A DNA stretch of 57,037 nt, from contig NZ_AGTS01000019.1 in assembly GCF_000238595.1 (NCBI RefSeq), forward strand, positions 1 through 57,037. The letters run 5' to 3'. Origin of the DNA: Acidovorax sp. NO-1. Its GTDB lineage: Bacteria > Pseudomonadota > Gammaproteobacteria > Burkholderiales > Burkholderiaceae_C. This document shows positions 50,010 to 57,037 of the stretch, piece by piece. The position numbers were made by a program, and so were the translations under genes. How positions within the stretch are numbered: position 1 is the stretch's first letter; each line of letters begins with the position of its first letter. The notes under the pieces were generated by a model. That model did not search any database, had not been told where the DNA came from, and worked only from the letters and a program-made list of their open reading frames with translations.

Positions 50010-53000
50010 TCAGGCGTGGGCGGCAGTGCCGGACACAGGCTCATCGTCGAGCCAATCGATACGGTCCATCTTGCGCACCAGCACGAACTCGTCGCGGTTG
50101 GTGCCGATGGTTCCGTAGTAGTTAAAGCCGTAGCTGTATTGCGCGTAGCCGCCAATCATGTGGGTGGGCTTGAGCACGATGCGCGTGACCGAGTTGTGGA
50201 TACCGCCACGGGTGCCGGTGATCTCGGAGCCGGGAGTGTTGATGATCTTCTCTTGTGAGTGGTACATCATCACCATGCCGGGGTTCACACGCTGGCTCAC
50301 CACCGCGCGGGCCGCAATGGCGCCGTTGGCGTTGAAAAGTTCGACCCAGTCGTTGTCCACGATGCCGGCGACCTTGGCGTCGTCTTCACTGATCCATACC
50401 ACCGAGCCACCCCGGTTCAACGTGAGCATCATCAGGTTGTCGCTGTACGTGCTGTGGATGCCCCACTTCTGGTGCGGCGTAATGAAGTTCAGCGCGATCT
50501 CGCGGTTGCCGTTGGGCTTCTTGCCCTCGACTTCTTCCAGCGTCTTGAGGTGCACCGGTGGGCGGTAGCTCACAAAGCCTTCGCCAAAGTCACGCATCCA
50601 CGGGTGATCCTGGTAGAACTGCTGGCGGCCCGTGAGGGTGCGCCATGGGATGTACTCGTGCACGTTGGTGTAGCCCGCGTTGTAGCTGACCTTTTCGCTT
50701 TCCAGACCCGACCAGGTAGGCGAGCTGATGATTTTGCGCGGCTGCGCCTGGATGTCACGGAAGCGGATCTTCTCGTCTTCGCGGTGCAGCGCCAGGTGCA
50801 CGTGGTCACGGCCGGTCTGCTTGCCCAGGGCCTCCCATGCCTTGCAGGCCACGTGGCCGTTGGTCTCGGGCGCCAGCATCATCACCACTTCGGTGGCGTC
50901 GATATCGCTAACGATGCGGGGCATGCCCTGCGTCACACCTTCTTCCTTCACACGGCCGTTCAGGTCGCCCAGCTGGCCAACTTCAGTTTGGGTGTTCCAG
51001 CCGATGCCCTTGCCGCCGTTGCCTGCCTTGTCCATCAGCGGGCCGAGGGCCGTGAAACGTTTGTACAGGTTGGGGTAGTCGCGCTCGACCACGGTGACCT
51101 GGGGCGCAGTCTTGCCGGGGATGAGTTCGCACTCGCCCCGCTTCCAGTCGCGCACGGCGTAAGGCTGGGCCATTTCGCCTGCCGTGTCGTGCATGATGGG
51201 CGTGAGCACCACATCCTTTTCCACGCCCAGGTGGCCCACGCTGACCTCGCTCACTGCCTTGGCGAAACCCTTGTAGATCTCCCAGTCGCTCTTGGCCTGC
51301 CAGGCAGGGTCCACCGCCGTGGACAGCGGATGGATGAAGGGGTGCATGTCGCTGGTGTTGAGGTCGTTCTTCTCATACCAGGTGGCTGTGGGCAGCACGA
51401 TGTCCGAATACAGGCAGGTGGTGCTCATGCGGAAGTCGAGCGTGACCAGCAGGTCCAGCTTGCCTTCGGGTGCGTTGGTGTGCCACTGCACTTCCTCGGG
51501 CTTGGCTTCGTCCTTGCCCAGGTCCTTGCCCTGCACGCCGTGGGTGGTCCCCAGCAGGTGCTTGAGGAAGTATTCATGCCCCTTGCCCGACGAACCCAGG
51601 ATGTTGGAGCGCCACACGAACATGTTGCGCGGCCAGTTGGACGGATGGTCGGGGTCCTCGCAGCTCATCGTGAGCGTGCCGTCCTTCAGCGACTTGACGA
51701 CGTAATCCTTCGCATCCATGCCCGCTGCAGCGGCATCCTTGGCCACCTGCATGGGGTTGGTCTTGAGCTGGGGTGCCGATGGCAGCCAGCCCATGCGCTC
51801 GGCGCGCACGTTGTAGTCGATCTGCGCGCCGTGGTAGGCCTTCTTGTCGGCCAGGGGCGAGAGGATTTCCTCCATGCCCAGCTTCTCGTAGCGCCATTGG
51901 TCCGTATGGGCGTAGAAGAAGCTCGTGCTGTTCATCTGGCGGGGTGGGCGGATCCAGTCCAGCGCAAAGGCCAGCGCGGTCCAGCCGGTCTGCGGGCGCA
52001 GCTTCTCCTGGCCCACGTAGTGCGCCCAGCCGCCACCGCTTTGGCCGATGCAACCGCACAACATCAGCATGTTGATGATGCCGCGGTAGTTCATGTCGCT
52101 GTGGTACCAGTGGTTCATGGCCGCGCCGATGATCACCATGGACTTGCCATGCGTCTTGTCGGCGTTGTCGGCAAACTGGCGCGCCACGGTGATGATCTGG
52201 TCGCGCGGCACGCCGGTGATCTTCTCCTGCCAGGCGGGGGTGTAGGGGCGGTCGGCGTCGTAGCCGCCACCGGGCACCTCGCCAGGCAGACCGCGGTCGA
52301 CGCCGTAGTTGCCGGCCAGCAGGTCGAACACCGTGGCCACCATCACGCGGCCCTGGGCTTCGTGCCCGGCCAGCTCCAGGTGGGACACCGGTACACGGCG
52401 CACCATCACATCGCCACCTTGTTCGTTGGCCGTGAAGTTGGGCGTCGGCACGCCGCCAAAGTACGGGAAGGCCACGTCGGCCACCTCGTGCGCCTGCGCA
52501 CCGTCTTCGATGACCGACAACTTCAGCTTGACGGTGTTGGCCGTGCGTGCGTCCTTGTTTTCCAGGTTCCACAGCCCCTGGTCGGCGCGGCCGTCGGCGC
52601 CCCAGCGGAAGCCGATGGAGCCGTTGGGCAGCGTGACCTGGCCAAGCTCGTCATAGCCCACAGTCTTCCAGTCGGGGTTGTTCGACTGGTCGAGCTGGCC
52701 GGGAAAGTCGCTCGCGCGCACATAGCGGTCGGGCACCATCACCGTGCGGCCATCGGGCAGCGTCTTTTCCTTGAGCACCACCAGCAGCGGCAGGTCGGTA
52801 TAGCGGCGGGCGTAGTCATCGAAGTACGCCGAACGCTTGTCGAAGTAGAACTCCTTGAGGATCACGTGGCCCATGGCCATGGCCACGGCGGCGTCGGTGC
52901 CCTGCTTGGGGTGCATCCACAGATCGCCCAGCTTGGCCACTTCAGAGTAGTCGGGCGTGATGGACACGACCTTGGTGCCCTTGTAGCGCACCTCGGTCAA

Positions 53001-53801
53001 AAAGTGCGCGTCGGGCGTGCGCGTCTGGGGCACGTTGGAGCCCCAGGCAATGATGTAGGAGCTGTTGTACCAGTCGGCCGACTCGGGCACGTCAGTTTGC
53101 TCCCCCCAGGTCTGCGGGCTGCTGGGGGGCAGATCGCAGTACCAGTCGTAAAAACTCATGCACACGCCGCCGATGAGGCTCAGGTAGCGGCTGCCAGCGG
53201 CATACGAAATCATCGACATCGCCGGAATGGGCGAGAAGCCGATGATGCGGTCGGGGCCGTGCTTCTTGATGGTGTACACGTTGGCCGCAGCGATCATCTG
53301 GTTGACTTCGTCCCAGGTGCTGCGCACGAAGCCACCCAGGCCCCGCTGCTTTTGCCACTCGCTCTTGGCCGCGTCGTTCTCGACGATGCTGGCCCAGGCG
53401 TCCACCGGGCTCTTGGCCAGCAGCAGCGCGGCGCGCCAGTGCTTGAGCAGGCGGCCGCGCACCATGGGGTACTTCACGCGGTTGGCGCTGTACAGGTACC
53501 AGCTGTAGCTGGCGCCGCGTGCGCAGCCACGGGGCTCGTGGTTGGGCAGGTCGGGCCGGGTGCGGGGGTAGTCGGTCTGCTGGGTTTCCCAGGTGACGAT
53601 GCCGCCCTTGACGTAGATCTTCCACGAGCACGATCCCGTGCAGTTCACACCGTGGGTGCTGCGCACGATCTTGTCGTGCGCCCAGCGGTCGCGGTAGGCG
53701 TCTTCCCAGGTGCGGTCTTCGCCGTTGGTTTCGCCGTGGCCTTGTGCAAAGGTCTCGCGGGGTTGCGAGAAGTACGTGAGGCGATCGAGGAAATGACTCA
53801 T
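50010..53801 (-). CDS. narG: Respiratory nitrate reductase alpha subunit NarG
   Basis: 1263 residues. Reduces nitrate to nitrite at a molybdenum bis-MGD centre on the cytoplasmic side. The FS0 cluster ligands H50, C54, C58 and C93 (STHGVNCTGSCSW; RGCARGASYSWY) and the Mo ligand Asp223 (SFYDWYCDLPP) match E. coli positions almost exactly. The remaining domains, with MISYAAGSRYLSLIGG, AWGSNVPQTRTPDAHF and DFRMSTTCLYSDIVLPTATWYEK, are complete. AGGAGC lies before the ATG at 53801, 34 bases after narK2. An upstream in-frame extension is rejected, as it overlaps narK2 and lacks similarity. Confidence 0.97.
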   Translation of the reverse strand: MSHFLDRLTYFSQPRETFAQGHGETNGEDRTWEDAYRDRWAHDKIVRSTHGVNCTGSCSWKIYVKGGIVTWETQQTDYPRTRPDLPNHEPRGCARGASYSWYLYSANRVKYPMVRGRLLKHWRAALLLAKSPVDAWASIVENDAAKSEWQKQRGLGGFVRSTWDEVNQMIAAANVYTIKKHGPDRIIGFSPIPAMSMISYAAGSRYLSLIGGVCMSFYDWYCDLPPSSPQTWGEQTDVPESADWYNSSYIIAWGSNVPQTRTPDAHFLTEVRYKGTKVVSITPDYSEVAKLGDLWMHPKQGTDAAVAMAMGHVILKEFYFDKRSAYFDDYARRYTDLPLLVVLKEKTLPDGRTVMVPDRYVRASDFPGQLDQSNNPDWKTVGYDELGQVTLPNGSIGFRWGADGRADQGLWNLENKDARTANTVKLKLSVIEDGAQAHEVADVAFPYFGGVPTPNFTANEQGGDVMVRRVPVSHLELAGHEAQGRVMVATVFDLLAGNYGVDRGLPGEVPGGGYDADRPYTPAWQEKITGVPRDQIITVARQFADNADKTHGKSMVIIGAAMNHWYHSDMNYRGIINMLMLCGCIGQSGGGWAHYVGQEKLRPQTGWTALAFALDWIRPPRQMNSTSFFYAHTDQWRYEKLGMEEILSPLADKKAYHGAQIDYNVRAERMGWLPSAPQLKTNPMQVAKDAAAAGMDAKDYVVKSLKDGTLTMSCEDPDHPSNWPRNMFVWRSNILGSSGKGHEYFLKHLLGTTHGVQGKDLGKDEAKPEEVQWHTNAPEGKLDLLVTLDFRMSTTCLYSDIVLPTATWYEKNDLNTSDMHPFIHPLSTAVDPAWQAKSDWEIYKGFAKAVSEVSVGHLGVEKDVVLTPIMHDTAGEMAQPYAVRDWKRGECELIPGKTAPQVTVVERDYPNLYKRFTALGPLMDKAGNGGKGIGWNTQTEVGQLGDLNGRVKEEGVTQGMPRIVSDIDATEVVMMLAPETNGHVACKAWEALGKQTGRDHVHLALHREDEKIRFRDIQAQPRKIISSPTWSGLESEKVSYNAGYTNVHEYIPWRTLTGRQQFYQDHPWMRDFGEGFVSYRPPVHLKTLEEVEGKKPNGNREIALNFITPHQKWGIHSTYSDNLMMLTLNRGGSVVWISEDDAKVAGIVDNDWVELFNANGAIAARAVVSQRVNPGMVMMYHSQEKIINTPGSEITGTRGGIHNSVTRIVLKPTHMIGGYAQYSYGFNYYGTIGTNRDEFVLVRKMDRIDWLDDEPVSGTAAHA

Positions 53802-53835
53802 CGGGGGCTCCTTTTTCTGTTCGGTGTGCGGGGTG

Positions 53836-55245
53836 TCAGCAAGGCATTTCGGCCTGCTTGCGGGCGTAGTACCACCAGGTGATGACGATGCAGACGAGGT
53901 AGAACGCAAAGAAGGTCCACAGCGCCGCGTGGGGGCTGCCGGTCAGGGCAATCGAGCTGCCATAGCTCTTGGGGATGAAGAACCCGCCGTAGGCCGCCAT
54001 GGCGGCCGTGAAGCCCAGCGTTGCGGCGCCCAGGGTGTTGCCCTCCTTGTTGGCCTGGGCCACGGCAGCCGCGTTGTGCTTGTCCACACCGCGCATGGCT
54101 TCGGTCAGGAAGATCACGGGGATCATGCGGAAGGTGGAGCCGTTGCCGATGCCGGTGGTGAGGAACAGCACCAGGAAGCACACGAAGAAGCCAGCAAACT
54201 GCCCCTCATTGCCCTCCGAGGGCAGGAAGAACGTGACACCCGCCACGGCAATCGCCATGACGATGAAGTTCCACAGCGTGACGCGCGCGCCGCCGAGCTT
54301 GTCGGCCAGCCAGCCGCCAAAAGGGCGGATCACGGCGCCCACCAGCGGGCCCAGCCAGGCGTAGGCCAGCGGGTTGATGCCGGGGAACTGGCTCTTGATG
54401 AGCAGCGGAAAGCCTGCGGCATAGCCGATGAACGAGCCGAAGGTGCCCAGGTACAGCACGCACATCAGCCAGTTGTGCTTGCGCTTGAAAATGGCAGCCT
54501 GCGCGGCAAACGAGGCACGCGCGTCGGCAATGTCGTTCATGCCAAACCAGGCGGCCAGTGCAGTGATGGCGATCCATGGCACCCAGATGAAAGCCGCGTT
54601 CTGCGTCCACACCTGCACGGTGTTGCCGTCCTTCACGATGGTCTGACCTTCGCCGCCGAAGATGCCGAAGATGCCGGCAGTGACCACCAGCGGGCTCAGG
54701 AACTGCACCACCGACACGCCCAGATTGCCGAGGCCCGCATTCACGCCCAGTGCCGAGCCCTTGCGCTCCTTCGGGAAGAAGAAGCTGATGTTGGCCATGC
54801 TGGAGCTGAAGTTGCCGCCGCCCAGACCGCACAGCAGCGCCAGGATGAGCATGGTGGGGTAGGCCGTGGTGTTGTCCTGCACCGCAAAGCCGATGCCGAT
54901 GGCGGGAATCAGCAGGCTGGCGGTGGAGATCGCCGTCCAGCGGCGGCCGCCGACCAGCGGGACCATGAACGAGTAGAAGATGCGCAGCGTGGCGCCCGAC
55001 AGCGCGGGCGCTGCGGCCAGCCAGAACAGCTGGTTGGTGGAGTACTTGAAGCCCAGGCCCGGCAGGCTCACGGCGACCACGCTCCAGACCTGCCAGATGG
55101 CGAAGGCCAGGAACAGTGCGGGTACCGAGATCCACAGGTTGAGCTTGGCGATGGCTTCGCCTTCGCGCTCCCAGAACGATTTGTCCTCGGGGGCCCAGAG
55201 GGTGAGCAGACGCCCCTGGCGCCTGCTGGCGGGTGTGGCTGACAT
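53836..55245 (-). CDS. Nitrate/nitrite transporter, NarK2 type
   Basis: 469 residues of the major facilitator nitrate/nitrite porter family, 12 membrane helices. The two family signatures rich in Gly and Asn are present: GGGNFSSSMANISFFFPKERKGSALGVNAGLGNLG and GFTAAMAAYGGFFIPKSYG. The conserved arginines expected in the nitrate path lie in helices 2 and 8. The longer of the two tandem genes matches the NarK2 half of NarK1-NarK2 pairs, believed to be nitrate/nitrite antiporters. It lies 24 bases after narK1 and 34 before narG. Confidence 0.93.
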   Translation of the reverse strand: MSATPASRRQGRLLTLWAPEDKSFWEREGEAIAKLNLWISVPALFLAFAIWQVWSVVAVSLPGLGFKYSTNQLFWLAAAPALSGATLRIFYSFMVPLVGGRRWTAISTASLLIPAIGIGFAVQDNTTAYPTMLILALLCGLGGGNFSSSMANISFFFPKERKGSALGVNAGLGNLGVSVVQFLSPLVVTAGIFGIFGGEGQTIVKDGNTVQVWTQNAAFIWVPWIAITALAAWFGMNDIADARASFAAQAAIFKRKHNWLMCVLYLGTFGSFIGYAAGFPLLIKSQFPGINPLAYAWLGPLVGAVIRPFGGWLADKLGGARVTLWNFIVMAIAVAGVTFFLPSEGNEGQFAGFFVCFLVLFLTTGIGNGSTFRMIPVIFLTEAMRGVDKHNAAAVAQANKEGNTLGAATLGFTAAMAAYGGFFIPKSYGSSIALTGSPHAALWTFFAFYLVCIVITWWYYARKQAEMPC

Positions 55246-55269
55246 GGTGGTTCCTTGGAAATTGAGGGT

Positions 55270-56565
55270 TCAGCGGGGCGCAGACGCGGTGGTGGCGGCG
55301 GTCTGTGTGCCCATGAGATCGGTGCGGCGCACCTCGGTGAAGTACATCCAGATCAGCGAGACCCACACCACGCCATACATCAGCATGAAGGCGCTGGAGC
55401 GGATGCCGGTGAGGTCCATCAGAGCGCCGAACAGGATGGGCAGGATGAAGCCGCCCATACCGCCAGCCAGGCCCACGATGCCGCTGATGGCGCCGATGTT
55501 CTGCGGGTAGTCGTCGCTGATGTACTTGAAGACACTCGCCTTGCCGAAAGCCCAGGCGATGCCCAGCAAGAACATGAGGCCGGTGAACATGTACACATTG
55601 AGGCCGATGTGGAAGGTCTTGGGGCCGTTGACGGTGACGATGGTGAAGTCGGTCTGCGGGTAGCTCAGCAGGAACAGGCAGATCCAGCTCACCCACATCA
55701 CCCACCAGGTCACGCTGTGCGCGCCGTACTTGTCAGAGAGCATGCCGCCGATGGCACGCAGCACGCCGCCGGGCAGCGAGAAGCAGGCGGCCAGCAGCGC
55801 GGCCACGCGGATGTCGAGGCCAAACTCGCCCACGTAGTACTGCACCATCCACAGCGACAGCGCCACATAGCCGCCGAACACGATGCTGTAGTACTGGCAG
55901 TACTTGAGCACCTTGGGGTCCTTGAGCGCCTTGAGCTGGTCGGTGAACTTGACATTGCTGGGCACCAGGTGGGCCGGGTCGCTGTAGCTGAAGCACCAGA
56001 ACAGCACCAGCGTGCCCAGCATGATGGCCGCGTACACCTGCGGCACCATGGTCCATCCGAAGGCCACCAGAATCACCGGCGCCACGAACTTGTTCACGGC
56101 CGCGCCCGAGTTGCCCGCACCGTACACGCCCATGGCCGTGCCCTGGCGGTGCTTGGGAAACCAGCGCGCCACATAGGGCGTGCCGACCGAGAACGAGCCG
56201 CCGGCCAGGCCGACGAACAGGCCGATGGTGAGGAAGTGCCAGTATTCGGTGGCGTAGCCCATCATCCAGATGGCGGGCACGGTGGTGGCCATGACCGCGG
56301 TCATCACGATGCGGCCACCGTACTTGTCGGTCCAGATGCCGAGCGGCACCCGCACCAGCGAGCCCGTGAGCACGGGCATGGACATGAGCAGCCCGAACTG
56401 TGTGGAGTTCAGGTCCAGCATCTTCTTGATGGGGATGCCGATGACGCCGAACATCATCCAGACCATGAAGCACACCGTGAAGGCGAAGGTGCTGACGATG
56501 AGCACCGACCAGGCCTGGCGGGTGCGCTGCGGGCTGTCGCCCGGGGGCAAGGGGGTATGGGCCAT
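55270..56565 (-). CDS. Nitrate transporter, NarK1 type
   Basis: 431 residues, major facilitator family. The family signature GLAGGSFSVGTPYVARWFPKHRQGTAMGVYGAGNSGAAV and its second-half counterpart ISGIVGLAGGMGGFILPILFG are clear. This type is thought to be a nitrate/proton symporter that starts nitrate uptake. ATG at 56565 with AGGA eight bases upstream gives MAHTPLPPGDSP; the longer open frame upstream is not family-like. It is the first gene of the nar operon, so the promoter must lie in the next 250 bases upstream. Confidence 0.93.
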   Translation of the reverse strand: MAHTPLPPGDSPQRTRQAWSVLIVSTFAFTVCFMVWMMFGVIGIPIKKMLDLNSTQFGLLMSMPVLTGSLVRVPLGIWTDKYGGRIVMTAVMATTVPAIWMMGYATEYWHFLTIGLFVGLAGGSFSVGTPYVARWFPKHRQGTAMGVYGAGNSGAAVNKFVAPVILVAFGWTMVPQVYAAIMLGTLVLFWCFSYSDPAHLVPSNVKFTDQLKALKDPKVLKYCQYYSIVFGGYVALSLWMVQYYVGEFGLDIRVAALLAACFSLPGGVLRAIGGMLSDKYGAHSVTWWVMWVSWICLFLLSYPQTDFTIVTVNGPKTFHIGLNVYMFTGLMFLLGIAWAFGKASVFKYISDDYPQNIGAISGIVGLAGGMGGFILPILFGALMDLTGIRSSAFMLMYGVVWVSLIWMYFTEVRRTDLMGTQTAATTASAPR

Positions 56566-56793
56566 TGCGCGGTTCCTGTTCTTCTCTTTTGCGTAGGCTG
56601 TATGGTCGGTTTTCCGGACCGCCGTGAACATCCTCCGCAAGCACATCTGCACCGCAGCAAAAGAACTAGTTCGCGCAGGCAAGGCAGCAGGTGCGCATCG
56701 TTCGAAAGAACTATGGTCTGCAAAGCCGGGACAGCTGCCGCACGCAGGCAGCGCGCGCACCAACGCATCCGCCCCCCGGCCAGGGAGCGGATT
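56566..56793. other. Upstream region of the nar operon, no site recognised
   Basis: Non-coding stretch before narK1 that must contain the nar promoter. I searched for an FNR/Dnr box (TTGAT-N4-ATCAA) and found none convincing. It is closed on the right by a truncated hairpin repeat and an IS30-type element, so the native upstream control region may be split. Confidence 0.5.
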
Positions 56794-56820
56794 TCAAGCC
56801 AAAACAGGCTCCAGCGCTTG
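56794..56820 (-). repeat. Truncated hairpin repeat, copy H
   Basis: TTCAAGCCAAAACAGGCTCC followed by AGCGCTT matches one end of the hairpin family (compare copy G: TTTCAAGCCAAATTGGCCTC then AGCGCTT). The second arm and the AGCTAT end are missing; the sequence changes to the IS30-type element at about 56821. Confidence 0.7.
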
Positions 56821-56822
56821 GC

Positions 56823-57037
56823 GGCCTCAATTCTGAAGTGCAACACCGAGAATTGAGGCCAAGATGTCAAAGAAGAATTACCAGCAGTTGAGCCAGAGCG
56901 AACGTCATGCGATAGCCCTTGGACTGCAGCAAAAGCAAAGCCTCAGCGCCATAGCCCGTGCCCTGGGGCGCTGCAAAAGCACCATCAGCCGAGAATGCCA
57001 ACGCAATGCAGGCGCCAAGGGCTATACCTCCAAGTTT
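56823..57037 (+). mobile_element. IS30-family insertion sequence, left part
   Basis: Begins near a perfect 12-bp inverted repeat, GGCCTCAATTCT (56823-56834) and AGAATTGAGGCC (56849-56860), around TGAAGTGCAACA, a sequence of IS30-end type. The transposase gene starts at 56864. The right end is outside the window, and the exact left boundary within a few bases is uncertain. Confidence 0.75.
56864..57037 (+). CDS. IS30-family transposase (N-terminal part)
   Basis: 58 codons are visible and the gene runs off the window. The protein begins MSKKNYQQLSQSERHAIALG and then QKQSLSAIARALGRCKSTISRE, the helix-turn-helix of IS30-type transposases, which binds the element's inverted repeats. The catalytic DDE domain is beyond the edge. 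Whether the element is intact cannot be judged. Inserted upstream of the nar operon and transcribed away from it. Confidence 0.9.
   Translation, partial: MSKKNYQQLSQSERHAIALGLQQKQSLSAIARALGRCKSTISRECQRNAGAKGYTSKF

Noticed and set aside
50259..53882. Very long open frame of about 1200 codons on the plus strand opposite narG
   Set aside because: It mirrors the codon pattern of narG in high-GC DNA; its translation is His/Gly/Val-rich without any domain, and narG on the other strand is complete.
56566..56793. FNR/Dnr binding site before narK1
   Set aside because: No TTGAT-N4-ATCAA-like sequence was found by eye in either strand.

Overview
The window is high-GC DNA of a Comamonadaceae-type betaproteobacterium, Acidovorax-like in its gene set. 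The case rests on gene content (PHA-granule-type protein, Bug/TctC solute receptor, DUF3567, nar operon with a parvulin, AdoCbl ribonucleotide reductase with an intein) and on many copies of the short hairpin repeat (AATAGCT..AGCGCTT..AAGCGC..CCAATTTGGCTT) that I associate with this family.

Layout. 1-11.9 kb: a complete carbon-phosphorus lyase locus. phnG-H-I-J-(phnO-like)-K-L-M runs on the minus strand with 4-base stop/start overlaps at nearly every junction. phnC and the start of phnD follow behind their own promoter. On the plus strand lie phnF (regulator), a DUF1045 2H-phosphoesterase-like gene, phnN, arsC and an MFS carrier. Candidate Pho boxes and matching PhnF operators lie in front of phnC and phnG. 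11.9-26.3 kb: housekeeping and metabolic genes: tag, a lipoprotein metallopeptidase, a frameshifted PHA-system gene, nitroreductase, ornithine cyclodeaminase-like protein, acyl-CoA-binding protein facing a wax-ester/DGAT acyltransferase, DUF922 and DUF2817 putative peptidases, M20 amidohydrolase, argE, an amino-acid-type binding protein and a lone molybdopterin oxidoreductase. 26.5-38.4 kb: DJ-1/Hsp31-like protein, a PBP1A-type penicillin-binding protein preceded by a tandem glycine riboswitch, YqhD-like dehydrogenase, a VOC protein behind a LexA-like box, Bug receptor, FAH-family hydrolase with a divergent IclR regulator, DUF3108, a 266-bp MITE-like element, DUF3567 and an AbrB-family membrane protein.

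38.5-56.6 kb: eighteen kilobases of tightly packed minus-strand genes for life without oxygen: narK1-narK2-narG-H-J-I-ppiC-carbonic anhydrase-nrdJ (with a 380-residue LAGLIDADG intein)-nnrS-nitroreductase-small protein-hemerythrin. Nitrate import and respiration, NO-stress proteins and an oxygen-independent ribonucleotide reductase are therefore physically linked. At the right edge an IS30-type element begins inside a copy of the hairpin repeat.

The most unusual item is the glycine riboswitch in front of a lone cell-wall synthase gene instead of a glycine-cleavage or glycine-transport gene. Next are the phn-arsC-MFS linkage, the repeat translated inside a peptidase gene, and the intein-bearing nrdJ inside the nar supra-operon.
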